Below are positions 42,801 through 50,684 of a DNA stretch of 64,000 nt, in pieces. Source of the DNA: DASXHZ01 sp036488085. GTDB taxonomy: Bacteria > Acidobacteriota > Thermoanaerobaculia > Gp7-AA8. The notes under the pieces were generated by a model, which did not search any database, was not told where the DNA came from, and saw nothing but the letters and a program-made list of their open reading frames with translations. A program made the translations under genes and the position numbers. Every line of letters begins with the position of its first letter. Position 1 is the first letter of the stretch. The stretch spans positions 1 through 64,000 of the forward strand of contig DASXHZ010000060.1 of assembly GCA_036488085.1 (NCBI GenBank), given 5' to 3'.

Positions 42801-43758
42801 ACCACCGTTCAAGAAGTACGGCCTCATCGGGCAGCGTCGCGTCATCACCTACCTTGACGAAATCTTCGAACTCTCTCTGGCCGCGCACGAAACCGTGCCG
42901 GCCTTTCTCCTCGTCGGTCCTCAGGGGTGCGGCAAGACGTCGCTCGCGCGCGGCCTTGCTATCCACTACAAAGGCAAGTTCAAGACGATCTTCGCCGCGA
43001 AGGATGTAACGCCGGTCGTTCTCTGCGGCTGGCTCGCCGCGATGGAATACGGCGACACGCTGTTCATTGACGAGGTACACGGCCTCCCTAGCGCGACGCA
43101 GGAACTGCTCTATCCGGTCATTGACCACCAGAAGCGTCCCGTGATCGTCGACGGGAAACTCGATCGCGGCGAGCGCGCGAACGTTGCGCCATTCAACCTC
43201 ATCTGCGCAACCACGGAGCCCGGCCGCCTGCTCGCGCCGCTGCGGTCCCGCATGGAAATCGTCTGGTTCGATCCCAACTCGAAGCTCGAGCTGCGTGACA
43301 TTGCGCGCGAGGCGGCGTCGGAACTCGGTAGGAAACTCTCTCCGCACGGAGCGCGCGAGCTCGCGATCCGTTGTCAGGAGAGCCCCCGGATCATCAAGCG
43401 GATGGTCCAGCAGCTCAGCCGGCTCACGCCCGGTTCCGGCGAGCTGCATCAGTCGCATGTCGAAACCTTTCTCCGCAAGAAGGGGATCAGCACGCACGGT
43501 CTCGATCCGTTGCAGCAGCAGTACCTTGTCGCGCTCTGGCGCGTTCCGCAGCACCGCTCGATGTTCGAGCGCCTCGCTGCCCACCTTCCGAGCGCTGATC
43601 CGGCGTTCATCCGCCAGGAGGTGGAGCCGTTCCTCGTGACGATGGGCGCTATCGTCATCGAAGGGCGCTATCGCGTCCTCACCGCGCGCGGCGAGGAAGT
43701 GCTGAACGAGCTCAAGGCGGAGTTCGGCAACGACGAGGAGGACGACGCCGATGCGTGA
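42793..43758 (+). CDS. RuvB-like AAA+ ATPase
   Basis: About 321 residues from ATG 42793 (an in-frame ATG lies at 42778). YGLIGQRRVI resembles the RuvB start. Walker A is GPQGCGKTS (about 42-50), Walker B LFIDEVHG (about 96-103), sensor 1 ICATTEPGRLL and the arginine finger PLRSRM. The C-terminal winged helix GLDPLQQQYLVAL...EVEPFLVTMGAI matches RuvB. No RuvA or RuvC is nearby, so it is not the housekeeping Holliday-junction motor but a specialised copy in an accessory operon. It overlaps the MoxR gene by eight bases. Confidence 0.82.
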   Translation: MARPPFKKYGLIGQRRVITYLDEIFELSLAAHETVPAFLLVGPQGCGKTSLARGLAIHYKGKFKTIFAAKDVTPVVLCGWLAAMEYGDTLFIDEVHGLPSATQELLYPVIDHQKRPVIVDGKLDRGERANVAPFNLICATTEPGRLLAPLRSRMEIVWFDPNSKLELRDIAREAASELGRKLSPHGARELAIRCQESPRIIKRMVQQLSRLTPGSGELHQSHVETFLRKKGISTHGLDPLQQQYLVALWRVPQHRSMFERLAAHLPSADPAFIRQEVEPFLVTMGAIVIEGRYRVLTARGEEVLNELKAEFGNDEEDDADA

Positions 43759-44776
43759 TGTCCACGTCGGTCCGGAACTCGAAGAATTCTGCGCATGGGC
43801 CGTCCGCGCCGATCTACCCGTGCTGCTGCTTGGCAAGCACGGCGTCGGCAAGAGCGAGTCGCTGCGCGCCGTCGCCCGGAAGCTCGACATCGGCTTCATC
43901 ACGCTGAACCTCTCGGCCTTGGAACCGGTCGACCTGCAGGGCATGCCGCGCATCGTCGGGGAGCAGGTCGAGTACGTCGCGCCGGCATGGTTCCCGACGA
44001 GTGGCAACGGCATTCTGCTGCTCGACGAAATCACCCGCGCACCCCGGCATCTCCGCGCGCCGCTCTACCAATTGCTCACCGAGCGGGGATTGAACGGCAG
44101 ACCGCTCGCCAAAGGGTGGGTTCCGGTGGCCGCAGCGAACATCGGCGGCACGTACGATGTCGATGAACTGGACGGAGCGTTCACGAGTCGTTTCGTGTGC
44201 GTCCGGGTCACCGCTGCTGTCGATTCGTGGCTGAAATGGGCGCGCGACGCCGGCGTCCATGAGCGCGTACTCGACTTCGCGGCTCTTCACCCGGACCTCT
44301 TCGAAAACGCCGAGTCGAACCCGCGCGCGTGGGAGGGCGTGAGCAAGCTGCTGCACGCCGGCGAACGCGATCAGCTTAACCCGCACGCATGCGGTTCATC
44401 GCCGACACCGCTTCTCCAAAAGCTCGTCGCCGGCCTTGTCGGCGACGTGTGGAGTGCGGCGTTCTGGCAGCACTACATCAACGCCTGTCGGCCGCTGGAG
44501 CCCACGTCGATCATCACGCAGTACGCCACGCAACGACCGACCGTGGCGCAGTGGGTATCTCAAAAGCGGATGGATCTGCTCCATCACACGATGAAGATGC
44601 TGCAGGGACACCTTCAGTCACAGGCGATCCACGACGCGGTCGTTGCGAAGGACATCCAGCGCCTGAACGTCATCGCGTTCGCGCAGGATTTGCCGGCGGA
44701 ACTTCGAAAAAAGTGGTCGGTCTGGGTGAAGGATCGCGAGTTTCCCCGGCTCGCGATCCCACGGAGACGCGCGTGA
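43751..44776 (+). CDS. MoxR-like AAA+ ATPase
   Basis: A 341-residue AAA+ protein. Walker A is GKHGVGKSES (about 29-38), then LNLSALEPVDLQGMPR, Walker B NGILLLDEITRAP (about 85-97), VPVAAANIGG sensor 1 and DGAFTSRFV arginine finger. MoxR ATPases typically remodel targets together with a VWA partner, and the VWA gene follows with a four-base overlap (GTGA at 44773). The C-terminal 140 residues are specific and helical. It probably forms a MoxR-VWA chaperone complex as in RavA-ViaA. Confidence 0.85.
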   Translation: MRDVHVGPELEEFCAWAVRADLPVLLLGKHGVGKSESLRAVARKLDIGFITLNLSALEPVDLQGMPRIVGEQVEYVAPAWFPTSGNGILLLDEITRAPRHLRAPLYQLLTERGLNGRPLAKGWVPVAAANIGGTYDVDELDGAFTSRFVCVRVTAAVDSWLKWARDAGVHERVLDFAALHPDLFENAESNPRAWEGVSKLLHAGERDQLNPHACGSSPTPLLQKLVAGLVGDVWSAAFWQHYINACRPLEPTSIITQYATQRPTVAQWVSQKRMDLLHHTMKMLQGHLQSQAIHDAVVAKDIQRLNVIAFAQDLPAELRKKWSVWVKDREFPRLAIPRRRA

Positions 44777-46035
44777 GTAGCGTTGCGGCAGCCGCCGGGA
44801 AGATGCACATCGCCATGCAGCGGCTGCTGGCGCGCTACCCGTTCCACGCGAATGTCGTCGCTGCGGGCATCGTCGTAGCGGAGCCGGTGAAGACGATGGC
44901 GGTCACCGTCCGCGACGGCGTGCTCACCTTCCTGTACAGTCCGGCATTCGTGGAGGCGACCGAACTGGAGGTGCTCGTCGGGGCGTTACTCCATGAGGTC
45001 GGGCATGTTCTCGCGGACCATCTCCTTGCCAACGCTGCCGATTACCCCGACCGCCGAGCCCGCACGATCGCGGAAGAGGTGTCGGTCAACGAGACGGTCG
45101 GCGAGCCGCTTCCGGCCGGCGTTCTGCGCATCGAACAGTTCGATCTTCCACCGGATGAAGACACGGACGCGCGGTACGAACGCCTCGCAGCGCGTACGGA
45201 AAAGGCGCCCGATGTACCAAAAAAGCGGCGGAGCGGACGGAAAGGCGCGTCGGACACGAAAAAAAGAGAATCAGCGCGCGGCAGTTCGGAAGACGTTGAG
45301 ACGTTCGACGACCACACCGTATGGAATGAGGCAACACAAACGCCGCAGGAGACACGGGACGTTATCGACCGTGCTGTTCTCTCGGCGGCGGATCGCCTCA
45401 CGAGTGCCGACAAGGTGGCGCTTCCGCGTGCCGTACAGCAACGGGTGCTGGACGCGCGTCGTCGCATCAACGGCGGTCCAACGAGCGCCGAAAGGATCGT
45501 GAGCGGCGTCGCGCGGATTCCGTGGGAGCGGATCCTTGAACCGTTTGGCGCACGGCGGCGCGACGCGGCCGCCACATTCCGGCGGCCCTCGCGCCGCTTC
45601 TCTGCGCTCGCGGGCATTGTGCCGTCGTATATATATCGTGCGTCGAAACTGCGGCTCGTCGGCGTGATCGACACGAGCGGCTCGATGCAATCGGCGACAC
45701 TGGCGGTGATCAGCGCGGAGCTGCAGGCGCTCGCGCGTCTGCACGACGTGACGGTTGTCCAGTGCGACGACACGATTCGCAGCGTTGCACCCTACTCTGG
45801 GCCGATCAGCGAGATCATCGGCCGGGGCGGGACGGATTTCCGGCCGCCGCTTGAGGCGGAATTCTTGTCCGCGCTACGTGTGGACGTCGTTGTTTACTTC
45901 TGCGACGGCGACGGGCCCGCTCCGGTGAGCGCACCGCGCCCGCCTGTCATTTGGGCAATCACTTCGGGCGGTCTTCGCCCCGCGTCGTGGGGTGACGTTG
46001 TGTGGCTGCTCGCATCCGGCTTCCCGGCGATGTAG
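44773..46035 (+). CDS. HExxH/VWA protein (DUF2201-like)
   Basis: A 420-residue protein starting at GTG 44773. The N-terminal zincin-like domain carries LLHEVGHVLADH (HExxH at 74-78). A charged linker (about 140-190) is followed by a VWA-like domain with a MIDAS motif DTSGSMQS (about 300-307) and GRGGTDFRPPLE. This is the VWA-like metallopeptidase family usually paired with MoxR ATPases. It may be a protease activated by its AAA+ partners or a substrate recruiter. A perfect 13-bp hairpin ends the operon at 46050. Confidence 0.85.
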   Translation: MSSVAAAAGKMHIAMQRLLARYPFHANVVAAGIVVAEPVKTMAVTVRDGVLTFLYSPAFVEATELEVLVGALLHEVGHVLADHLLANAADYPDRRARTIAEEVSVNETVGEPLPAGVLRIEQFDLPPDEDTDARYERLAARTEKAPDVPKKRRSGRKGASDTKKRESARGSSEDVETFDDHTVWNEATQTPQETRDVIDRAVLSAADRLTSADKVALPRAVQQRVLDARRRINGGPTSAERIVSGVARIPWERILEPFGARRRDAAATFRRPSRRFSALAGIVPSYIYRASKLRLVGVIDTSGSMQSATLAVISAELQALARLHDVTVVQCDDTIRSVAPYSGPISEIIGRGGTDFRPPLEAEFLSALRVDVVVYFCDGDGPAPVSAPRPPVIWAITSGGLRPASWGDVVWLLASGFPAM

Positions 46036-46049
46036 CACATCCACGAGCT

Positions 46050-46082
46050 GTGGACGGCCGAGTGGAATGCTCGGCCGTCCAC
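46050..46082 (+). terminator. Strong stem-loop after VWA gene
   Basis: Perfect 13-bp arms GTGGACGGCCGAG and CTCGGCCGTCCAC around a 7-base loop, 15 bases after the stop of the five-gene operon. No T-run follows. Confidence 0.65.
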
Positions 46083-46185
46083 GCTTCGCCGACAAGAGGG
46101 GTGACGATCACCCGCACCCACCACCACACGACCGGCGATCCTCTACGGAGCGTGGTTTCTCAGCGGCGATGCCTATCCTCGAACC

Positions 46186-47364
46186 ATGGCGCGCTCACGA
46201 CAAATCAAACGACCCGCCTTGCGGCTTGTCACCACCCCTGACGAGCGACCGGTCCGGGTCGAGCGCGGTATCTGGAAGTATCCGGGATCCGGCCGGTACG
46301 GCGTCTTTATCTACCGTCTCGGAAAGCAGATCTTCCGCATGGCGGAATCGATTCAGGATGCACGCGAGATCCGCGCTGAACTGGAGCGATCGGCGAAGCG
46401 CGGAATCGTTCTCGTCGCCCGCGCGAATCAGAAGATCGAACTAGGTGCCTTTTTTCGCGATGTGTACGTTCCGCAAGTGATGCGCGGCAACGGCCTCAAA
46501 GAATCGACGATCCGCGCCGCCTGCTCGCGATTCAAGTGCCATATCGAGCCGCTCTTGGGCGAACTGCGCGTGGCAGAGATCACGTACCAAAGCTGTATGG
46601 CGCTCCGCGCAGAGCTCGTCGAGAACGACGCGATCTCGGGCCAGACGCGCAGGGAGTGCCTGATGCTTCTCCGGCAGATCATGGAGGAAGCGACCCTTCG
46701 CGGCCTTGCGGCGGCAAACCCGGCGGCGCTCGTCCGACTGCCGAAGAGAAACCGCTCGGCCGTCACGGTGCCGGAGCTCACCGACGCGAAAAAGATCATC
46801 GCCGAGCTGCGGCATCCGGTCGCGCGGATGCTCGCCGAATTCCTCCGGCAAACAGGCGCGCGTCTGAATGAAGCGCTCGCGCTGCAATGGCCGTGCGTGG
46901 ACCTCGCGAAGCACAAAGTTCGCATCCAGCAGTCCATCGATCAGGTGACCGGGCGGATCGTCACGACGAAGACTTCGGCTATTCGCGTCGTCGACCTGCC
47001 TTCGAATCTCGTCTCGCTCCTCACCGCGTATCGCGCAGCTCAGGAAGCGGCTAAGGTTCATCGCCACGATCCGTGGGTGTTCCCAGCCGAATCCGACGAA
47101 CCCGGCGGGCGACCCATGAACGACCGCAACTTCCAGCAGCGGCATTGGGACCCCGCAGTCGAACGTGCCGGCGTGCCGCACTGCACCCCCCATTCCTTCA
47201 GGCATTTATTCGCGTCGCACCTCCTCCAGCGGGGCCTCGAGATCACGTACGTCTCGAAGCTGCTCGGACACGGCTCGGTCTACACGACGGCGAACTACTA
47301 CTCGCACTTTCTGCCCGGATCGAGCACGGCAAGGCACCAGCTCGATGCCAGCTTCGATGAGTGA
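46186..47364 (+). CDS. Tyrosine site-specific integrase
   Basis: A 392-residue phage-type integrase. The N-terminal arm-binding region (about 30-70, WKYPGSGRYGVFIYR) and SAM-like core-binding domain (about 85-190) precede the catalytic domain. This carries Arg in TGARLNEALALQW, HSFRHLFASHLLQRG (His/Arg), LLGHGSVYTTANYYSHF and the nucleophile Tyr in the last block. It lies 8.7 kb from the initiator tRNA that may be its target. It is transcribed alone, after the terminator at 46082. Confidence 0.92.
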   Translation: MARSRQIKRPALRLVTTPDERPVRVERGIWKYPGSGRYGVFIYRLGKQIFRMAESIQDAREIRAELERSAKRGIVLVARANQKIELGAFFRDVYVPQVMRGNGLKESTIRAACSRFKCHIEPLLGELRVAEITYQSCMALRAELVENDAISGQTRRECLMLLRQIMEEATLRGLAAANPAALVRLPKRNRSAVTVPELTDAKKIIAELRHPVARMLAEFLRQTGARLNEALALQWPCVDLAKHKVRIQQSIDQVTGRIVTTKTSAIRVVDLPSNLVSLLTAYRAAQEAAKVHRHDPWVFPAESDEPGGRPMNDRNFQQRHWDPAVERAGVPHCTPHSFRHLFASHLLQRGLEITYVSKLLGHGSVYTTANYYSHFLPGSSTARHQLDASFDE

Positions 47365-47368
47365 CGGG

Positions 47369-47560
47369 CTACTCGACCGCACCCGATTTGTCGTCCGATT
47401 TCCTCGGCTCCATCGAGCGCACTCGTTCGGATAGCGTCAGCGCGACCGCTTCCACTTTCCGCCGCGCGATCTCCTCGGTGAGCCCACGCACGTCCACATC
47501 GGGGTGTCCGTCGATCGTTCCATGCCAAATGCCGCCGATCCGCTGCACGCGAATTTTCAT
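47369..47560 (-). CDS. Small HicB-like protein
   Basis: A 63-residue protein with a compact alternating pattern (IGGIWHGTIDGHPDVDVRG, then LTEEIARRKVEAVALTLSER) like the partial RNase-H fold of HicB antitoxins. No HicA toxin is adjacent, so it may be an orphan or a stand-alone regulator. It converges on the integrase gene with a five-base gap. Confidence 0.55.
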   Translation of the reverse strand: MKIRVQRIGGIWHGTIDGHPDVDVRGLTEEIARRKVEAVALTLSERVRSMEPRKSDDKSGAVE

Positions 47561-47711
47561 GAGCCGAGCCTACCTGCGAAGCAGCGCCGCTACGACGACG
47601 CCATGCGGAACCACAACGTCGTCGCGGTGCCGAGTACGTGCGTGAACAACGATGTTCTACCGCCGGTAGCATGGGCACTCCCATTGCTGCGTTCGGTCGC
47701 GGAGGAACGCC

Positions 47712-47909
47712 ATGCCTGCGAAGAAACGCGAACTCATCGAGCCGCACCCCGGCGACAAGCGCTACATCCGACGCGATGACCAAGGCCGCATCAAAGAGTC
47801 CGACGACGTGCACCGCTCGCTGTCGCAGGACGACCGCAAGAAAGCAACGACGAAGGCGAAGCCAGGCCAAGGTGACAAAGGCGACCGGACGCCGGCGAAG
47901 AAGAAGTGA
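47712..47909 (+). CDS. Small basic 65-aa protein
   Basis: ATG 47712 follows GGAGG. The 65-residue product is lysine/arginine-rich (RELIEPHPGDKRYIRRDDQG, then a KKATTKAKPGQGDKG tail) and likely nucleic-acid-binding. Similar short proteins with a RELIEP-GDKRYIRRD start occur as uncharacterised genes in proteobacteria. Its stop overlaps the DNA ligase GTG as GTGA, so the two are coupled. Confidence 0.65.
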   Translation: MPAKKRELIEPHPGDKRYIRRDDQGRIKESDDVHRSLSQDDRKKATTKAKPGQGDKGDRTPAKKK

Positions 47910-48511
47910 ATCGCCGGCGATGGGCGGGGACGCTCCCGACGATCGAGCCGTTGCATCCCTCGAAGCGTCGGGTCGTCCCCGTCGGTCGCGCATGGGTGTA
48001 TGAACTGAAACTCGACGGTTTCCGCGGGGTGCTGTCGATTGAGGAGGGCCGCGGGCGCTTCACCTCCAAGACCGCAAAGGGGTTGCCGCGGTTTCAGGAT
48101 CTCGCCGACCATCTCGCCGCCGGCCTCGACGTCCGCGACGCCATTCTCGACGGCGAGATCATCGTGATGGGCAGCGGTGGACCCGACTTTTTCGCGCTCT
48201 TCTCCCGACGGGGCGAACCCGCGTACGCCGCCTTCGACCTCCTCTGGCTCAACGGCCGCGATCTCCGGGCGCAGCCGCTCTGGCGCCGCAAGCGCGCGCT
48301 GAAGAAGCTCGTGACCGCCACGGCGATCGGCTACGTCGAGCATGTCGATACGCCGGGGCTCTTCGATGCGGCGGTGGAACGCGACCTTGAAGGCATCGTC
48401 GCGAAGCGCCGGAGCGACCCGTATGCACCCGACACGGAATGGGTGAAGGTGAAGCACTCCGGGTACTCGCAGAACGAAGGGCGCTGGGAGCTCTTCGATC
48501 GCCGCCGGTGA
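47906..48511 (+). CDS. Minimal ATP-dependent DNA ligase
   Basis: A 201-residue nucleotidyltransferase domain only. Motif I is ELKLDGFRG (Lys at about 35), motif III LDGEIIVMG, motif IIIa YAAFDLLWLNG, motif IV LEGIVAKRR and motif V WVKVKHSGY, all in order. It looks like the ligase domain of LigD but without an OB-fold C-terminus, so activity would need a partner. There is no Ku or polymerase domain gene nearby. It is coupled to the basic protein at 47712, which could supply DNA binding. Confidence 0.87.
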   Translation: MNRRRWAGTLPTIEPLHPSKRRVVPVGRAWVYELKLDGFRGVLSIEEGRGRFTSKTAKGLPRFQDLADHLAAGLDVRDAILDGEIIVMGSGGPDFFALFSRRGEPAYAAFDLLWLNGRDLRAQPLWRRKRALKKLVTATAIGYVEHVDTPGLFDAAVERDLEGIVAKRRSDPYAPDTEWVKVKHSGYSQNEGRWELFDRRR

Positions 48512-48569
48512 TCTTGCCGGGGCTGTCGCGTCCCGCTACCGTGACGCCATCCCTTACCCCCTCTGTGTC

Positions 48570-48773
48570 ATGGCTGTCGGAAACATCCGCATCGCGTCGA
48601 AGCCCTGCGCGTCGTGCGGTCGCGTCCAGAAGTTCGAACGGAACGCGCTGGTGTGGGGCGGCGGCGATCTCGTGCTCGTCCTCCTCACATGGGGCGCGTG
48701 GGCGATCCTCAAGATCCTCATCAACGCCGGCACGAACCCGTGGCGTTGCTCCCGCTGCGGCGCGCGTGGCTAA
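48570..48773 (+). CDS. Small zinc-ribbon membrane protein
   Basis: A 67-residue protein with CASCG near residue 13 and CSRCG near the C-terminus, a split zinc ribbon around one TM helix (LVLVLLTWGAWAILKILI). This resembles LITAF-like small membrane zinc-ribbon proteins in layout. The function is unknown. It converges on the gene at 48770 with a four-base overlap. Confidence 0.6.
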   Translation: MAVGNIRIASKPCASCGRVQKFERNALVWGGGDLVLVLLTWGAWAILKILINAGTNPWRCSRCGARG

Positions 48774-49231
48774 CGGGCGAGCCACGCGCGGATCGCGTCG
48801 GCGCTCGCGGTTCCCGAGAACGGGTGCACCCAGTGCTTCTCGTAGCCTGCAACGCCGATCGTGTCCATGACGGTGTCGAACGCCGCGAGGACCGCCTGCG
48901 CAAGGACGGTGAGCGGCACGGTCGCGGTGAGCGACCACGCCTCGTCCTCCCAGGTGTCCGCCTCGGCGTCGATCATGTGGCTCACGCTACTCTCAATGGT
49001 GAGGTGCACCGCCTCGCCCTCCCGGCGCATCGTCCACAGGTGCTCGCCCGGCTCGGTCTCAAACTCCACGGTGATGAGCGGCATCCCATCGAGGAGTTGG
49101 GCCGTCCGCCAGACCAGATCGAGGATGTCCGGACCGATGTACGAGACCTCCATGCGCCGCGTCACGTCGTCGTGCGTGACGGTGAGGTACGCCCACCCCG
49201 TGCCGCGGAGTTCGTAGTCGATGCGAAACAC
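48770..49231 (-). CDS. Hypothetical protein
   Basis: A 153-residue acidic protein with no TM segment or known motif (start MFRIDYELRGTGWAYLTVTH, abridged; middle GDFLW-type pattern absent). Alternating hydrophobic strands in the first 75 residues suggest a beta-rich fold. It is transcribed alone, toward the zinc-ribbon gene. Confidence 0.65.
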   Translation of the reverse strand: MFRIDYELRGTGWAYLTVTHDDVTRRMEVSYIGPDILDLVWRTAQLLDGMPLITVEFETEPGEHLWTMRREGEAVHLTIESSVSHMIDAEADTWEDEAWSLTATVPLTVLAQAVLAAFDTVMDTIGVAGYEKHWVHPFSGTASADAIRAWLAR

Positions 49232-49290
49232 GAGACGATGGTAGCGCTGCGGACAGCGCCTTTCGTTACACTCAGGAGAGGAGACTCACG

Positions 49291-49749
49291 ATGGCGACAC
49301 GCTCCGCCGCAACCGCATCCCTCACAGGCGCACAGGCGCTCTACGTTCTCGACCAGGCGCTTCGTGATCGTAAGCTCACGCCGCAGGACCTCGACCGGTA
49401 CCGGAAATCGATGGACGAAGAGATCCGCGACCTCGAGACGCGCCTCCAGCTCCTCCGGGACGCGTCAGGTGCGCATCTCCCGATCCGGCAGCCTGCTCCG
49501 CGCCGCGGCCGGCCTGTGGGCGCACAGAATGCCAGTACGCGAACCATCCCGCGCGCAGCCGCTCGTCCGCGGCCGGCGCGGCCCACACGCTCCGAGGCGG
49601 AGATTACGGCTTCGCAGAAGCTGCAGGGGCAGTACCTCGCCTGCATCTCGAAAATCGCGCTGAAGGACCGCCCAAAGTACCAGCGCATCGCGAAAAAGGA
49701 AGGCCGGGAGAAGGCGATCGAGGCGATGAAGAAGGCACTCGGGCGCTGA
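49291..49749 (+). CDS. Hypothetical helical protein
   Basis: A 152-residue protein behind AGGAGAGGAG. The N-terminal coiled-coil-like stretch (ALRDRKLTPQDLDRYRKSMD) is followed by a Pro/Arg-rich linker (about 65-105, with RRGRP resembling an AT-hook) and a C-terminal helix of the LQGQYLACISKIALKDRPKY kind. It may bind DNA, but no family is recognised. Confidence 0.65.
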   Translation: MATRSAATASLTGAQALYVLDQALRDRKLTPQDLDRYRKSMDEEIRDLETRLQLLRDASGAHLPIRQPAPRRGRPVGAQNASTRTIPRAAARPRPARPTRSEAEITASQKLQGQYLACISKIALKDRPKYQRIAKKEGREKAIEAMKKALGR

Positions 49750-49831
49750 TCACGTCTCCCGGATCGTCTCTAACACGTCTGCGTACTCCTGTTCGAATCC
49801 ACGCTGTTCACCCCCGCGGCTTCCGAGACGG

Positions 49832-49917
49832 CGGTTCTACGTCGGGAGAAACTTTGACGTAAGCCAGTGTCCATGCAATCGGCGCGTTCCGAAGCCAGTC
49901 CCGCACGTCGAGGACAT
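49832..49917 (-). pseudogene. Decayed tyrosine-recombinase C-terminus
   Basis: Read on the minus strand this stretch gives VLDVRDWLRNAPIAWT then LAYVKVSPD. It aligns with VLDVQDWLGHASITST then QVYVEISPR of the intact recombinase at 51944. The DNA is similar too (for example the shared word GCACGTCGAGGAC). The catalytic His (LGHAS to LRNAP) is lost and the rest of the gene is missing. Together with the intact gene it brackets the TetR/SDR pair. Confidence 0.7.
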
Positions 49918-49986
49918 AGCGCCGATGCCCCGCACTGCCGGGCGAACGCGAAATGCGATGCGATGTGCCGACCTGGTCTATCGCAT

Positions 49987-50598
49987 CTACTCGCCAAGGA
50001 TGAGCGGCACGTAGCTTCGGGCGTCTTGTAGCAATTGCTCGCGCGTCACCCCCACCTTTGCACGAAGCTGCAGACCCTGCAGCAGGTCCACGAGCGCACG
50101 GCTTCGCACCTTCGCAGAAGGCTTGCGACTCAGGCGGCCCGCCTTCATCTCCTTTTCGAAACGCTTCGCGAAAATATCAGCGGATGCGGCGAGATTCTTC
50201 GCGAGCCAAGAACGGATCTCCGTTACTCGCTCCGACTGACCGACCGCAGCGGCGGCCATCATGCAGCCGCCGCGAGCGTCGCCAGTAGCGACATTGACGG
50301 TCGCCTCACAAAAGCCGATCACGGCTTTGTGAATGTCCGGCTCCGCTTCAAACGCTGCCATTTTGGGAGCTCCGTACGTTAGCGCATAGCGCTCGACGGC
50401 CTTGAGCAGCAGGGTCGACTTGTCCCCGAAGGCTCGGTACAACGCCGGCTTCGTGACGTTCACGGCGCGCGCGATCCGATCCACATCGACTCCTTCATAC
50501 CCATGCTCCCAAAACATCTCGACGGCACGATCGAGTGCTTCGTCAGGGATGAAGCCTTTGGGACGTCCTGGGGCGCGCTTCGAAGTATTAGTTACCAT
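49987..50598 (-). CDS. TetR-family repressor
   Basis: A 203-residue TetR regulator from ATG 50598 (a longer in-frame start at 50661 lies across the operator). The N-terminal helix-turn-helix reads VDRIARAVNVTKPALYRAFG (about 37-56). The ligand domain has the CMMAAAAVGQ and RSWLAKNL helices typical of the LmrA/YxaF-like group that controls oxidoreductases. It is divergent from the SDR gene, with a perfect inverted repeat in between, and likely represses both. Confidence 0.9.
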   Translation of the reverse strand: MVTNTSKRAPGRPKGFIPDEALDRAVEMFWEHGYEGVDVDRIARAVNVTKPALYRAFGDKSTLLLKAVERYALTYGAPKMAAFEAEPDIHKAVIGFCEATVNVATGDARGGCMMAAAAVGQSERVTEIRSWLAKNLAASADIFAKRFEKEMKAGRLSRKPSAKVRSRALVDLLQGLQLRAKVGVTREQLLQDARSYVPLILGE

Positions 50599-50642
50599 AG
50601 CGTACGAAATTCCTTGTTTTGCTGTCGTGAGTATCGTACGCT
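50599..50642. promoter_or_regulatory. Candidate TetR operator
   Basis: AGCGTACGA (50599-50607) and TCGTACGCT (50634-50642) are perfect 9-bp inverted repeats, each with a CGTACG palindrome at its centre, 26 bases apart. They sit between the divergent tetR and SDR genes. Confidence 0.6.
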
Positions 50643-50684
50643 GGAGTTCGTAATCCAGCAAGACAGATGAATAGAGGGCACAAC

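Noticed and set aside
42793..43758. Housekeeping RuvB
   Set aside because: No RuvA or RuvC is nearby, and the gene is embedded in a coupled accessory operon; the motif details are RuvB-like but divergent.
42580..44034. 484-codon minus-strand frame over the AAA+ genes
   Set aside because: The plus strand encodes intact Walker motifs in two ATPases with coupled starts; the minus product has no recognisable domain.
49786..49800. Possible tRNA T-loop fragment (GTTCGAATCC) as an attachment remnant
   Set aside because: The flanking bases do not form a five-pair T stem and do not match the initiator tRNA at 37442.
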